Source of the DNA: Flavobacteriaceae bacterium UBA4439
Lineage (GTDB): Bacteria > Bacteroidota > Bacteroidia > Flavobacteriales > Flavobacteriaceae
Assembly: GCA_002390455.1 (NCBI GenBank)
Contig: DGPN01000019.1
Coordinates: 1,021 to 25,068, forward strand
Direction: 5' to 3'
Length of the DNA stretch: 24,048 bases
The translations under genes were made by a program, and so were the position numbers. Below, piece after piece: positions 8,907 to 16,121 of the stretch. Within the stretch, counting starts at the first letter, position 1; each line of letters opens with the position of its first letter. The notes under the pieces were generated by a model. It was not told the origin of the DNA. It did not search any database and worked only from the letters and a program-made list of their open reading frames with translations.

Positions 8907-9536
8907 TCAATTTTTAATCGCCTTTGTCATTGCTCGAGCAATGGTGGTGATGCTTTCAAAATCTCTCTCAGCGATCAATTTTTTATCTATCAAGCTGCTT
9001 CCTACCCCCAGACAAACTGCTCCATTGGCGACCCATTCGGCAGCATTTTCAACATTAATGCCTCCAGTAGGCATGATGGGGAGGTGGGGCATGGGAGCTT
9101 TTACGGCTTTGAAATAAGACAAGCCAAAATTGGCAGCAGGGAAGAGTTTGACCACATCAGCACCCCACTCATAGGCTTGTAAAATTTCCGAGGGGGTCAT
9201 GGCTCCCGAAAGGATGGGCTTATCGTATCGATGCGCCATTTGTATAACTTCGGGTTTGCTGACTGGTGTGACTACAAACTGGGCACCCGCTTCGATGGCG
9301 GCTTCGGCAGTTTTGGCATCGATGACCGAACCTACTCCTGGAATGACTCCCTCGATTTGGGTCAACTTGTTAATTTCTTCCAAAGCATTGGGGGTTCCCA
9401 TAGTTACCTCTATGGCTTTGACCCCTCCCCGATGAAGCGCCTTTGCCAATTCAAAAATGGGTTCGGATTCAGACAGGCGGATGATGGCGATGATCTTGGT
9501 TGCCAATAGTTGTTCTAAGAGCGAGACTCGTGTCAT
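8907..9536 (-). CDS. eda: KDPG/KDPGal-type 2-keto-3-deoxy-6-phosphosugar-acid aldolase
   Basis: This is a class I aldolase of the Eda/DgoA family. It cleaves a 2-keto-3-deoxy-6-phospho-hexonate to pyruvate and glyceraldehyde-3-phosphate in the cytoplasm. Its 209 residues match the family length. The Schiff-base lysine is Lys130 in GADVVKLFPA, the general base is probably Glu43 in AIEVTMGTP, and the phosphate loop is in MPTGGINVEN (about residues 154-163). It follows the kinase after 3 bp and precedes the sulfatase. In an anhydrogalactose pathway it would be the last step (DauD-like, acting on the galactonate epimer). In a uronate pathway it would be ordinary KDPG aldolase. The sequence alone does not separate the two epimers, so the symbol denotes the family. 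Confidence 0.93.
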   Translation of the reverse strand: MTRVSLLEQLLATKIIAIIRLSESEPIFELAKALHRGGVKAIEVTMGTPNALEEINKLTQIEGVIPGVGSVIDAKTAEAAIEAGAQFVVTPVSKPEVIQMAHRYDKPILSGAMTPSEILQAYEWGADVVKLFPAANFGLSYFKAVKAPMPHLPIMPTGGINVENAAEWVANGAVCLGVGSSLIDKKLIAERDFESITTIARAMTKAIKN

Positions 9537-9539
9537 ATT

Positions 9540-10562
9540 TTATCTTTTTACGTGGCCTTTAAGGTTGCCTTCGCTTACGGATAATATTTCTTTAACGCTC
9601 AAATAATTGATATCTCCTTTGAGAGTTTGGGTGGTGGCAAAGGCGGCGGTAGCAAAATTGAGGGTTTTTTGCATTTCCCAATGGGAAAGCTTACCCAGGA
9701 GGATTCCGGCTGCAAAGGCATCTCCTCCCCCCAATCGGTCTTTTATGGTAGTGGGAATCGAAAGACTTGACCATAGATTGTCTCCTTCTTTTACCATTCC
9801 TCCCAATACGTTTTCGGTGGCATTGATTTGTTGCCTAATGGTCATGGCGATGGTTTGGAATTGTCCCAATTTTGAAACGAAATCAATGGCGTTTGCTGTA
9901 GCTTCTTGCAATGCATCAAAATCATTTTTGCTTTTTATTTGTGCATCAAAAACATCATTGACAGATCCGATATTCCCCAATAAAATATCTACATAAGGAA
10001 GTATTTCAGAAAATGATTTTTTGGCAGAAGTTGCCGACCAAAGACTGCGTCTGAAATTGAGATCAAAAACGACTTTACAATTTGTCTTTTGGGCTATTTT
10101 CAAACCGTTTAAAAGGGATTTTTGACAGTTTTCCGACAGAGCAGGAGTGATGCCAGTAACTACAAAATGGGAACTGTTTTCCAACAACTTTTCCCAGTCT
10201 TTTTCATTCAAACTCCATCTTGCAAAAGAGGAGTCCTTTCGGTCATAAGTGACCTGAGTTCCTCTGATGGCTGTTCCGTGTTCTATGTAATAGGTTCCCA
10301 TTCTTCCCTCATCTATGGAGGTATTTTGGGTGCCTAGGCCGTTTTGATTAAGAAACATTAGGGCCTTCTTTCCCAAGGGATTTTCGGGTAAAGCGGTGAT
10401 GAATTGTGTGGCCTGCCCCCAATGAGAAAGGTCGGCAAGTATATTGGCTTCAGCTCCAGCAAATCCCATTTCCAAAGCATCAGATTGGACAATAAGGTCT
10501 TCATGTCCTTGCGGACTAAGTCTTAAAAGAAGTTCACCAAAACCGGAGATGATTTGCCCCAT
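9540..10562 (-). CDS. kdgK: PfkB-family 2-keto-3-deoxy-(ga)lactonate kinase
   Basis: This ribokinase/PfkB-family sugar-acid kinase of 340 residues uses ATP to phosphorylate a 2-keto-3-deoxy-hexonate at C6. The start is the ATG at 10560-10562, two bases after the permease stop. The frame stays open 41 codons further upstream, but that part is the permease tail read out of frame and lacks family similarity. From this start the protein begins IISGFGELLLRLSPQG, the canonical beginning of KDG kinases. Other signatures are GFAGAEANILADLS (first PfkB signature) and DRLGGGDAFAAG with the catalytic base near Asp281. The C-terminal KGDINYLSVKEI also resembles KDG kinases. The aldolase follows 3 bp later. 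By context it could be a 2-keto-3-deoxy-D-galactonate kinase (DauC-like) or an ordinary KDG kinase. Confidence 0.9.
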   Translation of the reverse strand: MGQIISGFGELLLRLSPQGHEDLIVQSDALEMGFAGAEANILADLSHWGQATQFITALPENPLGKKALMFLNQNGLGTQNTSIDEGRMGTYYIEHGTAIRGTQVTYDRKDSSFARWSLNEKDWEKLLENSSHFVVTGITPALSENCQKSLLNGLKIAQKTNCKVVFDLNFRRSLWSATSAKKSFSEILPYVDILLGNIGSVNDVFDAQIKSKNDFDALQEATANAIDFVSKLGQFQTIAMTIRQQINATENVLGGMVKEGDNLWSSLSIPTTIKDRLGGGDAFAAGILLGKLSHWEMQKTLNFATAAFATTQTLKGDINYLSVKEILSVSEGNLKGHVKR

Positions 10563-10564
10563 AA

Positions 10565-11569
10565 TTAGGATAGCGTGTTGGAATAGCCGAGCAGACCGCT
10601 GGCCAGTATGATGATGGCCAAACCGACCAACATCAGTTGAAAGGGTTTTTTGGCGTCTTTCCATTCTCCAGAGCGAACTGCCCATATATTACTGATGATG
10701 AGTGACAATCCCAACAATATGGGCCAACCAATGATGGGACCCATGGTACCCATCAAGGCAGAACCTTGTCCGTAGATCCCTAGGGCGGCAAACCAAAATA
10801 GCCCTGCTAAAACGGCCCATTTGTAGGCATTGCCCGATGAAGGGACTCGGAAGGAATTCCAACTGTTGTTTTTTAACAACAGTACCACTGCATAGCCAAG
10901 GTTCATGATGAAGGCTCCCAAAAGCACAACGACCCAGGCGGCCAAACTACTGTTTCGGGTAATGGCTCCCATTTTTTCGGCTTCCAAGGCAACGGGGGTT
11001 GCGTTGGCAAATCCTACATTGAGTAGGGCTGACAGTACCCCACAACTCACAGCGATCAATATGCCTTTGATCATGTTGGAAGGGTTTTTGGTATCACCAA
11101 TTAATTTGTCTCTATCAATTCCTGCCTTTGCGGTGATGGCAACACCTACCAACATGATGACAACAGCAATGATTACATAGGTGGTTGCCGGATTGGAAAA
11201 GGCATCTTCTACTTGCATCAGGGGGATGATAGACCCAACCGATGCAGCCAATCCCATGACAACGCCATAGGTCAATGAAAGGCCGATATAGGGGACACTT
11301 TTACCAAAAAGTATTCCGCCTACACCCCACAGAAAACCGAAGAGCATGCCTAGAAAGACAGCTTCAGTTGGGGCATTTGATATGACCTGAAAAAGATTGG
11401 GAACTGCAAAAACAGCCCATAAAATGGGAAAAATAATCATAGCAACAGTGACGTGTACAATCCACCAAGCTTCCCATTTAAGAGGCTCCATATACTTCAT
11501 TCCCAAACCGAAACTTCCTTGAAAAAAGCTTGCTAGGATGACGAGTAAAAAAGGCAATAAAATTTCCAT
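10565..11569 (-). CDS. rhaT: RhaT-family sugar/proton symporter
   Basis: This inner-membrane permease of 334 residues, with about ten predicted hydrophobic helices, has the family's usual length. The opening LPFLLVILASFFQGSFGLGMKY resembles the L-rhamnose/proton symporter family (RhaT, drug/metabolite superfamily). So do the GFLWGVGGILFGKSVPYIG segment, the long central loop and the GPIIGWPILLGLSLIISNIWAVRSGEWK segment near the C-terminus. It lies between the aldehyde dehydrogenase (12 bp upstream) and the kinase (2 bp downstream), so it should import the sugar or sugar acid metabolised by its operon partners. RhaT homologues in Bacteroidota are often named for rhamnose, but here the substrate may be an anhydrosugar or another monosaccharide. 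The symbol denotes family membership only. Confidence 0.85.
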   Translation of the reverse strand: MEILLPFLLVILASFFQGSFGLGMKYMEPLKWEAWWIVHVTVAMIIFPILWAVFAVPNLFQVISNAPTEAVFLGMLFGFLWGVGGILFGKSVPYIGLSLTYGVVMGLAASVGSIIPLMQVEDAFSNPATTYVIIAVVIMLVGVAITAKAGIDRDKLIGDTKNPSNMIKGILIAVSCGVLSALLNVGFANATPVALEAEKMGAITRNSSLAAWVVVLLGAFIMNLGYAVVLLLKNNSWNSFRVPSSGNAYKWAVLAGLFWFAALGIYGQGSALMGTMGPIIGWPILLGLSLIISNIWAVRSGEWKDAKKPFQLMLVGLAIIILASGLLGYSNTLS

Positions 11570-11581
11570 AATTCTTGTGTT

Positions 11582-13018
11582 TTAAATGGTTGTAGTAACT
11601 CTTTTTTTGATGAGGTAATCGTCAAGTGCTAAGGTCGAACAGTCGTGGCCTATCCCACTGTTTTTGATGCCTCCATGGGGGAGATAGATGGCGTATTTGA
11701 CTCCGTTGATTTGGACTTCTCCAAATTGCAATTCGTTAGCAAATCGGATTTGACGTTCAGCATCTTCGGTAAACAGATAGGAAGCCAAGCCATATTCTGT
11801 ATCATTGGCCAAAGCCAGAACTTCATCTTCTGTTTTGAACTTAAAAATGGGAGCGATAGGTCCAAAAGTTTCCTGTTGATAGGCCAGCATATCGGTAGTG
11901 ACATTACTGAGTACGGTGGGTTCAAACCAGTATCCTTTTTCATAGCCGTCGGGGATTTTTCCTCCAGTTTCAATTTTAGCTCCTTTGGCAGTGGCATCTG
12001 CGACGATTTCCATCATGCGTTTTTGACCTTGGCGATTAACCAGTGGTCCCATGTCACTATTGCTGTCTTTCCCAAAACCTAGTTTGAGTTTTTTTACCCG
12101 ATCGACATAAGCTTTTAGAAAGTCGTCATAAATTTTTTCATGAACGAAGAATCGATTGGCTGCAACACATATTTGACCACAGTTTCCGAATTTGATACCA
12201 ATGGCCAAGTCAAGCGCTGCGGCTATATTGGCATCGTCGAAGACCATAAAAGGGGCATTACCTCCCAATTCCATACTAAGTTTTTTGATGCTGCTACTGC
12301 TGTCGGCAATCACCTGTTTTCCTGTTTTTGTAGAGCCAATCATGGTCACCACACTGGGGATATTACTTTTGGTCATGGTTGTAGCTACTTTTTCAGGCGG
12401 CCCGGTTAAGATGTTGACGACTCCTGGGGGAAAGTTGATTTGATGTAGAATTTCTCCAAGTATGTAAGAGGATACGGGTGACATTTCTGAGGGCTTGATG
12501 ATTAAACTACAGCCAGAAGCCAGTGCAGGGCCTATTTTAAACCCGACATTGAGTAGGGGAAAGTTCCAAGCCAAATAGGCTACCGCAACTCCTGCCGCTT
12601 GGTGAACCATCACATGCCTGTGGGTGTTTTCTGGGTCGGGGATGGATTCATCTTTGACATCGGCCATCGCTTTGGGATAAAACGCCAAGGCGTTGGTGAT
12701 GGCTTCAATATCTTCGTATGAACCTTCATAGGTTTTTCCCATTTCGTGGATGATGGCTTGTCGTAATCGGGTTTCATTTTCCAAAATTGCGTTCCGCAAT
12801 TTGGACATCCATTCCGACCTTTCAGACAAGCTAAGTGCAGACCAATATTTAAACCCCAATTGAGCCGCTTTTAGTGCTTTTAGTGCATCGGCTTCGTCGG
12901 CCCAAGCTACTTCGGCTATGGGTTTTTCATCGGCGGGACAGAGAATGGTTTTTTTGCCACCATGGGTGGCTTCTACCAATTCGCCTCCGATATATAGTTT
13001 TAATGATCCAAAATTCAT
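11582..13018 (-). CDS. NAD(P)-dependent aldehyde dehydrogenase, probable sugar-aldehyde oxidising
   Basis: This is a 478-residue aldehyde dehydrogenase of the succinate-semialdehyde/lactaldehyde dehydrogenase group. It oxidises an aldehyde to its acid with NAD or NADP in the cytoplasm. Key residues are intact: Asn152 in AYLAWNFPLLN, Lys175 in SLIIKPSEMSP (cofactor), Glu250 in SMELGGNAPF (general base) and Cys284 in GNCGQICVAANRF (nucleophile). It lies between the enolase-superfamily gene (19 bp upstream) and the permease (12 bp downstream). In the anhydrogalactose route the equivalent enzyme (DauA for the D-sugar) oxidises 3,6-anhydrogalactose to the acid, which the neighbouring cycloisomerase then uses. 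If the pathway were rhamnose-based, lactaldehyde oxidation would be the alternative. Family is certain, substrate inferred. Confidence 0.93.
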   Translation of the reverse strand: MNFGSLKLYIGGELVEATHGGKKTILCPADEKPIAEVAWADEADALKALKAAQLGFKYWSALSLSERSEWMSKLRNAILENETRLRQAIIHEMGKTYEGSYEDIEAITNALAFYPKAMADVKDESIPDPENTHRHVMVHQAAGVAVAYLAWNFPLLNVGFKIGPALASGCSLIIKPSEMSPVSSYILGEILHQINFPPGVVNILTGPPEKVATTMTKSNIPSVVTMIGSTKTGKQVIADSSSSIKKLSMELGGNAPFMVFDDANIAAALDLAIGIKFGNCGQICVAANRFFVHEKIYDDFLKAYVDRVKKLKLGFGKDSNSDMGPLVNRQGQKRMMEIVADATAKGAKIETGGKIPDGYEKGYWFEPTVLSNVTTDMLAYQQETFGPIAPIFKFKTEDEVLALANDTEYGLASYLFTEDAERQIRFANELQFGEVQINGVKYAIYLPHGGIKNSGIGHDCSTLALDDYLIKKRVTTTI

Positions 13019-13037
13019 TTTTCTTTTTTTGGTTATC

Positions 13038-14171
13038 CTAAGATACGGTTGAAAATTCTTTAAGTGCTTCTGGGTCGATGTCGATTCCCAAGCCAGGAGT
13101 CTGTGGGATGTCGATATATCCAGCTTCCATTTGAACGACGGGTAAGGTCAGGCGATCTCTGATGGCGTTTTCGGTACGGTCATATTCAATGTAGATATCG
13201 GGGGGAAATAGCCTGCCGGGCAATGGTTCTATGTTGGCGATAAAATGTAAGGCAGCATGAAATCCAATTCCGGTTCCCCAAACATGTGGAATGACTTCGA
13301 CCCCAAAAGTGCTGGCCAAACTCCCGATTCGTTTGGCTTCGGTCAAGCCTCCAGAGGCACATATTTCAATTTGCGCTATGTCCACAGATTTGTTTTGAAA
13401 CAGTTGAAGGAAACCGTAACGCAAATACTCACATTCCCCTCCAGCAATGGGTATGGAGGTTTTTTGTCGTAGTTGGGCATATTGATCATAAAATTCGGGA
13501 GAGACCGGCTCCTCAAACCAACTAATGTCGTATGGTTCAATCTTTCTGGCCAACTCAAGGGCTTCTCTGAGGGAGTAGGCATGATTGGAATCAACCATGA
13601 GCTTAATGTCGGGGCCAATAGCAGCCCTTATGTTTTTTACATGTCGTATGTCGTCTTCTATGGATAAGCCCACTTTCATTTTCATGGCTTTGAAACCTTG
13701 AGCAACATATTCTTTGGCTTCTGAGACCAAATCATCTACCAATGTTTTGCTATGGGAGAAATAGAGTCCAGTGGCATAGGGAACAACCTTCTTCCGATGC
13801 TGTCCTCCCAATAGGGTACTGACGGGTAAATTTAAAGCCTTGCCTTTGATGTCCCAAAGGGCGATATCGATTGCGCTGATGGCAGCAAAGAGCACACTTC
13901 TTCTGGCAAAGTCCAAAGTCTTACGGTACATCTCAAACCATAGTGATTCGTTTTCCAATGGATTTTTGCCGATCAAAATGGGCTCAAGCAAGACAATCCC
14001 TTGTTGGATTATGTCTGCAGGACCATAGCCTTCGCCCCAGCCGTAAACCCCCTCGTCTGTTGTTATTTTCACAATACAGATTCTCCTTTCGTCATAGGCC
14101 CATTGGGAAAAGAAAAAACTTTGATCCAATGGGTTGGAAAGAACGTGGGTTTCAATTTTTATGACTTTCAA
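13038..14171 (-). CDS. Enolase-superfamily sugar-acid cycloisomerase/dehydratase, likely 3,6-anhydrogalactonate cycloisomerase
   Basis: This 377-residue enzyme belongs to the mandelate racemase/muconate lactonizing group. Visible catalytic features are the KxK pair Lys164/Lys166 (KAMKMKVG), metal ligands Asp194 (VDSNHAYS), Glu220 (SWFEEPVSPE) and Glu246 (AGGECEY), and His296 (VIPHVWGTGIG). The run GGECEYLRYGF then ASGGLTEAKRI then PHVWGTGIG is what I associate with 3,6-anhydrogalactonate and galactarolactone cycloisomerases. D-galactonate dehydratase is known to carry His in place of the second Lys. The only sensible start is a TTG at 14169-14171: no in-frame ATG lies near it, and from there the protein begins KVIKIETHVL as expected. 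It heads the operon, 19 bp before the aldehyde dehydrogenase. Product by inference: a 2-keto-3-deoxy-galactonate (DauB-like). Another sugar-acid dehydratase is possible. Confidence 0.85.
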   Translation of the reverse strand: MKVIKIETHVLSNPLDQSFFFSQWAYDERRICIVKITTDEGVYGWGEGYGPADIIQQGIVLLEPILIGKNPLENESLWFEMYRKTLDFARRSVLFAAISAIDIALWDIKGKALNLPVSTLLGGQHRKKVVPYATGLYFSHSKTLVDDLVSEAKEYVAQGFKAMKMKVGLSIEDDIRHVKNIRAAIGPDIKLMVDSNHAYSLREALELARKIEPYDISWFEEPVSPEFYDQYAQLRQKTSIPIAGGECEYLRYGFLQLFQNKSVDIAQIEICASGGLTEAKRIGSLASTFGVEVIPHVWGTGIGFHAALHFIANIEPLPGRLFPPDIYIEYDRTENAIRDRLTLPVVQMEAGYIDIPQTPGLGIDIDPEALKEFSTVS

Positions 14172-14220
14172 CTTGTTTGGTTTTATGTTAGTATTTTGTA
14201 TTCTATTTATATAAAATGTC

Positions 14221-14252
14221 CAAATTTTCAGAGGGGATTTTATTAGACCAAA
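14221..14252 (-). promoter_or_regulatory. Candidate Bacteroidota-type promoter for the sugar-acid operon
   Basis: On the minus strand, TTTG (14249-14252) is followed after exactly 20 bp by AAAATTTG (14221-14228). The Bacteroidota housekeeping promoter is TTTG at -33 and TAnnTTTG at -7 with about 19-21 bp between, so the -7 box matches 7 of 8 positions. Transcription would begin near 14214, about 40 bases before the TTG start of the enolase-superfamily gene. It sits in the 94-bp spacer after the upstream sulfatase, which suggests the eight-gene run can be transcribed separately from that sulfatase. Short AT-rich motifs occur by chance, so confidence is limited. Confidence 0.35.
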
Positions 14253-14265
14253 GCGATGGAGTAGG

Positions 14266-16038
14266 CTAAATACGCTTCAACAGCATTAGTCTAAAATCCA
14301 TTAATGCCCTCCCCTTTTTTTCAATTCCTTTGATTTTCAGTGTTCCTTTTCCTTTTTTGAGTTTTAGAGTTCCTATTTTGAGAGGCTTAAAATCTTTTAC
14401 GTAGGACTCTTGTCGGAGTACCCTATCTTCTGCTGCACCATATTCGTTGGGGTTGTGAACTTCTTTGATTTCTCCTTGAATACTTGCATCACCAAAACTG
14501 ACTTCAAAAAGGGAGCCTATGGCGTCTTCGGCACAGCTGTAGTAAACGGTTATTTCGAAATCTCCGTCTTGGGCCACTTCTGCCTCCCAAGTGATGGTGT
14601 CTTCGGGATTGATCCAATGGGTGAAATAGGTACAATTGGGGTATCGGTTGGAGCGTTTAATTTCTCCGCTTGGGATTCCGTCTCTGGCGGGGACCTGTGT
14701 GGTGTGAAGACTTGGGTGACCAATGTAGAAGGGACGGTTGTCTTTTTTGGGGAGTTCTACCAATACTTCTTGCTCCCATTGTCCCTTGGCTTTGTTCAAA
14801 GCGGTCAAAACTTGTGGTTTTTTCTCCCCAATATCTTTGGTTTGATTGGGATCATTGACCATGTCAAAAAGTTGACCTTGGTGATCCAAGCGATAGTGCT
14901 GATTTCTCAGGCTTAATTTTCCCTTCCAATAGTTGTAAATATAACGATCTTCCCATATTGGGTTCTCTTGCATGATTAGGGGTTCAAGACTGATCCCATC
15001 TAGTGGTTTTTTGGCTTGAGATGTGATGCCTGTCAAGTCTTTTAATGTGGGGAGGAGGTCAATGCCACTGGCAATTTCTTTGACGATTTTTCCTTGGGGA
15101 ATTTTACCAGGCCAATTGATGATCATGGGGGAGCGGACGCCTCCTTCATCTGTACTGCCTTTCCTTCCCTTCATTAGTCCGTTCCATCGATTACCGTTGG
15201 GGCCATTGTCTGAAAGATAAATTACAATGGTGTTTTCCAACACACCACTGTTTTTGAGTTGGTCTATAATACGTCCTACATTCCAGTCGATGTTTTCACA
15301 CATGGCCAGAGCGGCTCGGGTGTGATCGATTTGATTTTGATTTTTGGGTGGGCCGTTGCTTCCTATTTGATGCAATTCTTTTTCTTGGAATTTTCCCCAA
15401 AATCTGTCAGGAACCTGCATGGGGCTGTGTGGGGTGTTGTAGGGGAGATAAAGGAAAAAGGGCTGACGCCTATTTTTTTTGATAAAATCAATACCGTGTT
15501 GGGTCAAGTCATCAATGATGAATCCGTCTCCTCTGACCAAGTTTCCGTTGTGTTCCAGTAAGGGGTTGTAATAATTTCCCCAGTGACCGGAGCAAAAGCC
15601 ATAATAGTCGTCAAACCCCCGGCTATTGGGGTGGAAAGGGGCTTGCATCCCGTTGTGCCATTTGCCATAGGCTGCCGTTTGGTAGCCTTCGGATTTAAAA
15701 ACCTCCGCCATGATTTCTTCATCAATATCCAACCTTTCTCCTCCTTTGCTTGTGCTGTAAACTCCACCCCTAACGTGGTGTCTTCCAGTAAGGATTTCGG
15801 CTCGGGTAGGAGAGCATACTGGACTGACAAAAAAGCGATCAAATCGTACACCAGTCTTTCCAAGTTGGTCTATGTTGGGAGTGGACAGGTCCACATTACC
15901 ATTGAGGCTAAGGTCACCCCAGCCTTGATCGTCGGACAAAATAAGAATCACGTTGGGGGGATTGTTTTTCTGAGTTTGGCAGTTCCCCAAACAGAGAAGA
16001 ATCAATAGTGAGATGGAGATAGAGCGGATATTTGTCAT
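14266..16038 (-). CDS. S1 sulfatase with C-terminal beta-sandwich domain, lipoprotein
   Basis: This is a 590-residue formylglycine sulfatase. It has a lipoprotein signal with Cys20 (CLGNC), metal-site residues in LSDDQGWGD (Asp36-Asp37), the maturation motif CSPTR with Cys75 (VSPVCSPTRAEILTGR), GKWHNG, and LSDNGPNGNRWNG. The fourth position of the motif is Thr rather than Ser, which the C-x-P-x-R consensus allows. After about residue 430 there is an extra 150-residue part with ITWEAEVAQDGDFEITVYYS and repeated beta-strand patterns up to the end. It resembles small carbohydrate-binding-like beta-sandwiches (CBM6/DUF5077 style) found on some Bacteroidota sulfatases. The gene lies 94 bp upstream of the sugar-acid operon on the same strand and 83 bp after the DUF3078 gene. 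The sulfated substrate is inferred to be the operon's polysaccharide. Confidence 0.92.
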   Translation of the reverse strand: MTNIRSISISLLILLCLGNCQTQKNNPPNVILILSDDQGWGDLSLNGNVDLSTPNIDQLGKTGVRFDRFFVSPVCSPTRAEILTGRHHVRGGVYSTSKGGERLDIDEEIMAEVFKSEGYQTAAYGKWHNGMQAPFHPNSRGFDDYYGFCSGHWGNYYNPLLEHNGNLVRGDGFIIDDLTQHGIDFIKKNRRQPFFLYLPYNTPHSPMQVPDRFWGKFQEKELHQIGSNGPPKNQNQIDHTRAALAMCENIDWNVGRIIDQLKNSGVLENTIVIYLSDNGPNGNRWNGLMKGRKGSTDEGGVRSPMIINWPGKIPQGKIVKEIASGIDLLPTLKDLTGITSQAKKPLDGISLEPLIMQENPIWEDRYIYNYWKGKLSLRNQHYRLDHQGQLFDMVNDPNQTKDIGEKKPQVLTALNKAKGQWEQEVLVELPKKDNRPFYIGHPSLHTTQVPARDGIPSGEIKRSNRYPNCTYFTHWINPEDTITWEAEVAQDGDFEITVYYSCAEDAIGSLFEVSFGDASIQGEIKEVHNPNEYGAAEDRVLRQESYVKDFKPLKIGTLKLKKGKGTLKIKGIEKKGRALMDFRLMLLKRI

Positions 16039-16121
16039 TATTTCAAATTTAAAATTATAATGCCAAATAACATTGCCACTAATTATCAGAATTTAGACCA
16101 GAACTTAACTTTTTATTAGCG

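Noticed and set aside
8902..8910. TTG start for the iduronate-2-sulfatase-like gene
   Set aside because: It adds only three codons before an in-frame ATG that gives a complete lipoprotein signal.
10563..10685. 41-codon N-terminal extension of the kinase frame
   Set aside because: It overlaps the permease coding tail, is low in family-like sequence, and the true KDG-kinase beginning starts at the ATG at 10560-10562, two bases after the permease stop.
1786..14171. Reading the block as an ulvan or rhamnose utilisation locus
   Set aside because: GH78, RhaT and sulfatases would fit, but there is no polysaccharide lyase, GH105/GH88, rhamnose isomerase, kinase or aldolase, and the enolase-superfamily enzyme looks like an anhydrogalactonate-type cycloisomerase. 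Kept as the main alternative rather than excluded.
13038..14171. D-galactonate dehydratase (DgoD) assignment of the enolase-superfamily gene
   Set aside because: The second catalytic position is Lys166 in a KxK motif, where DgoD-type enzymes carry His.
16044..16051. TAAATTTG on the minus strand, an exact -7 box match before the sulfatase at 14266-16038
   Set aside because: It ends 5 bases before the start codon and has no -33 TTG at 19-21 bp, so it would imply a leaderless mRNA; probably chance in AT-rich DNA.
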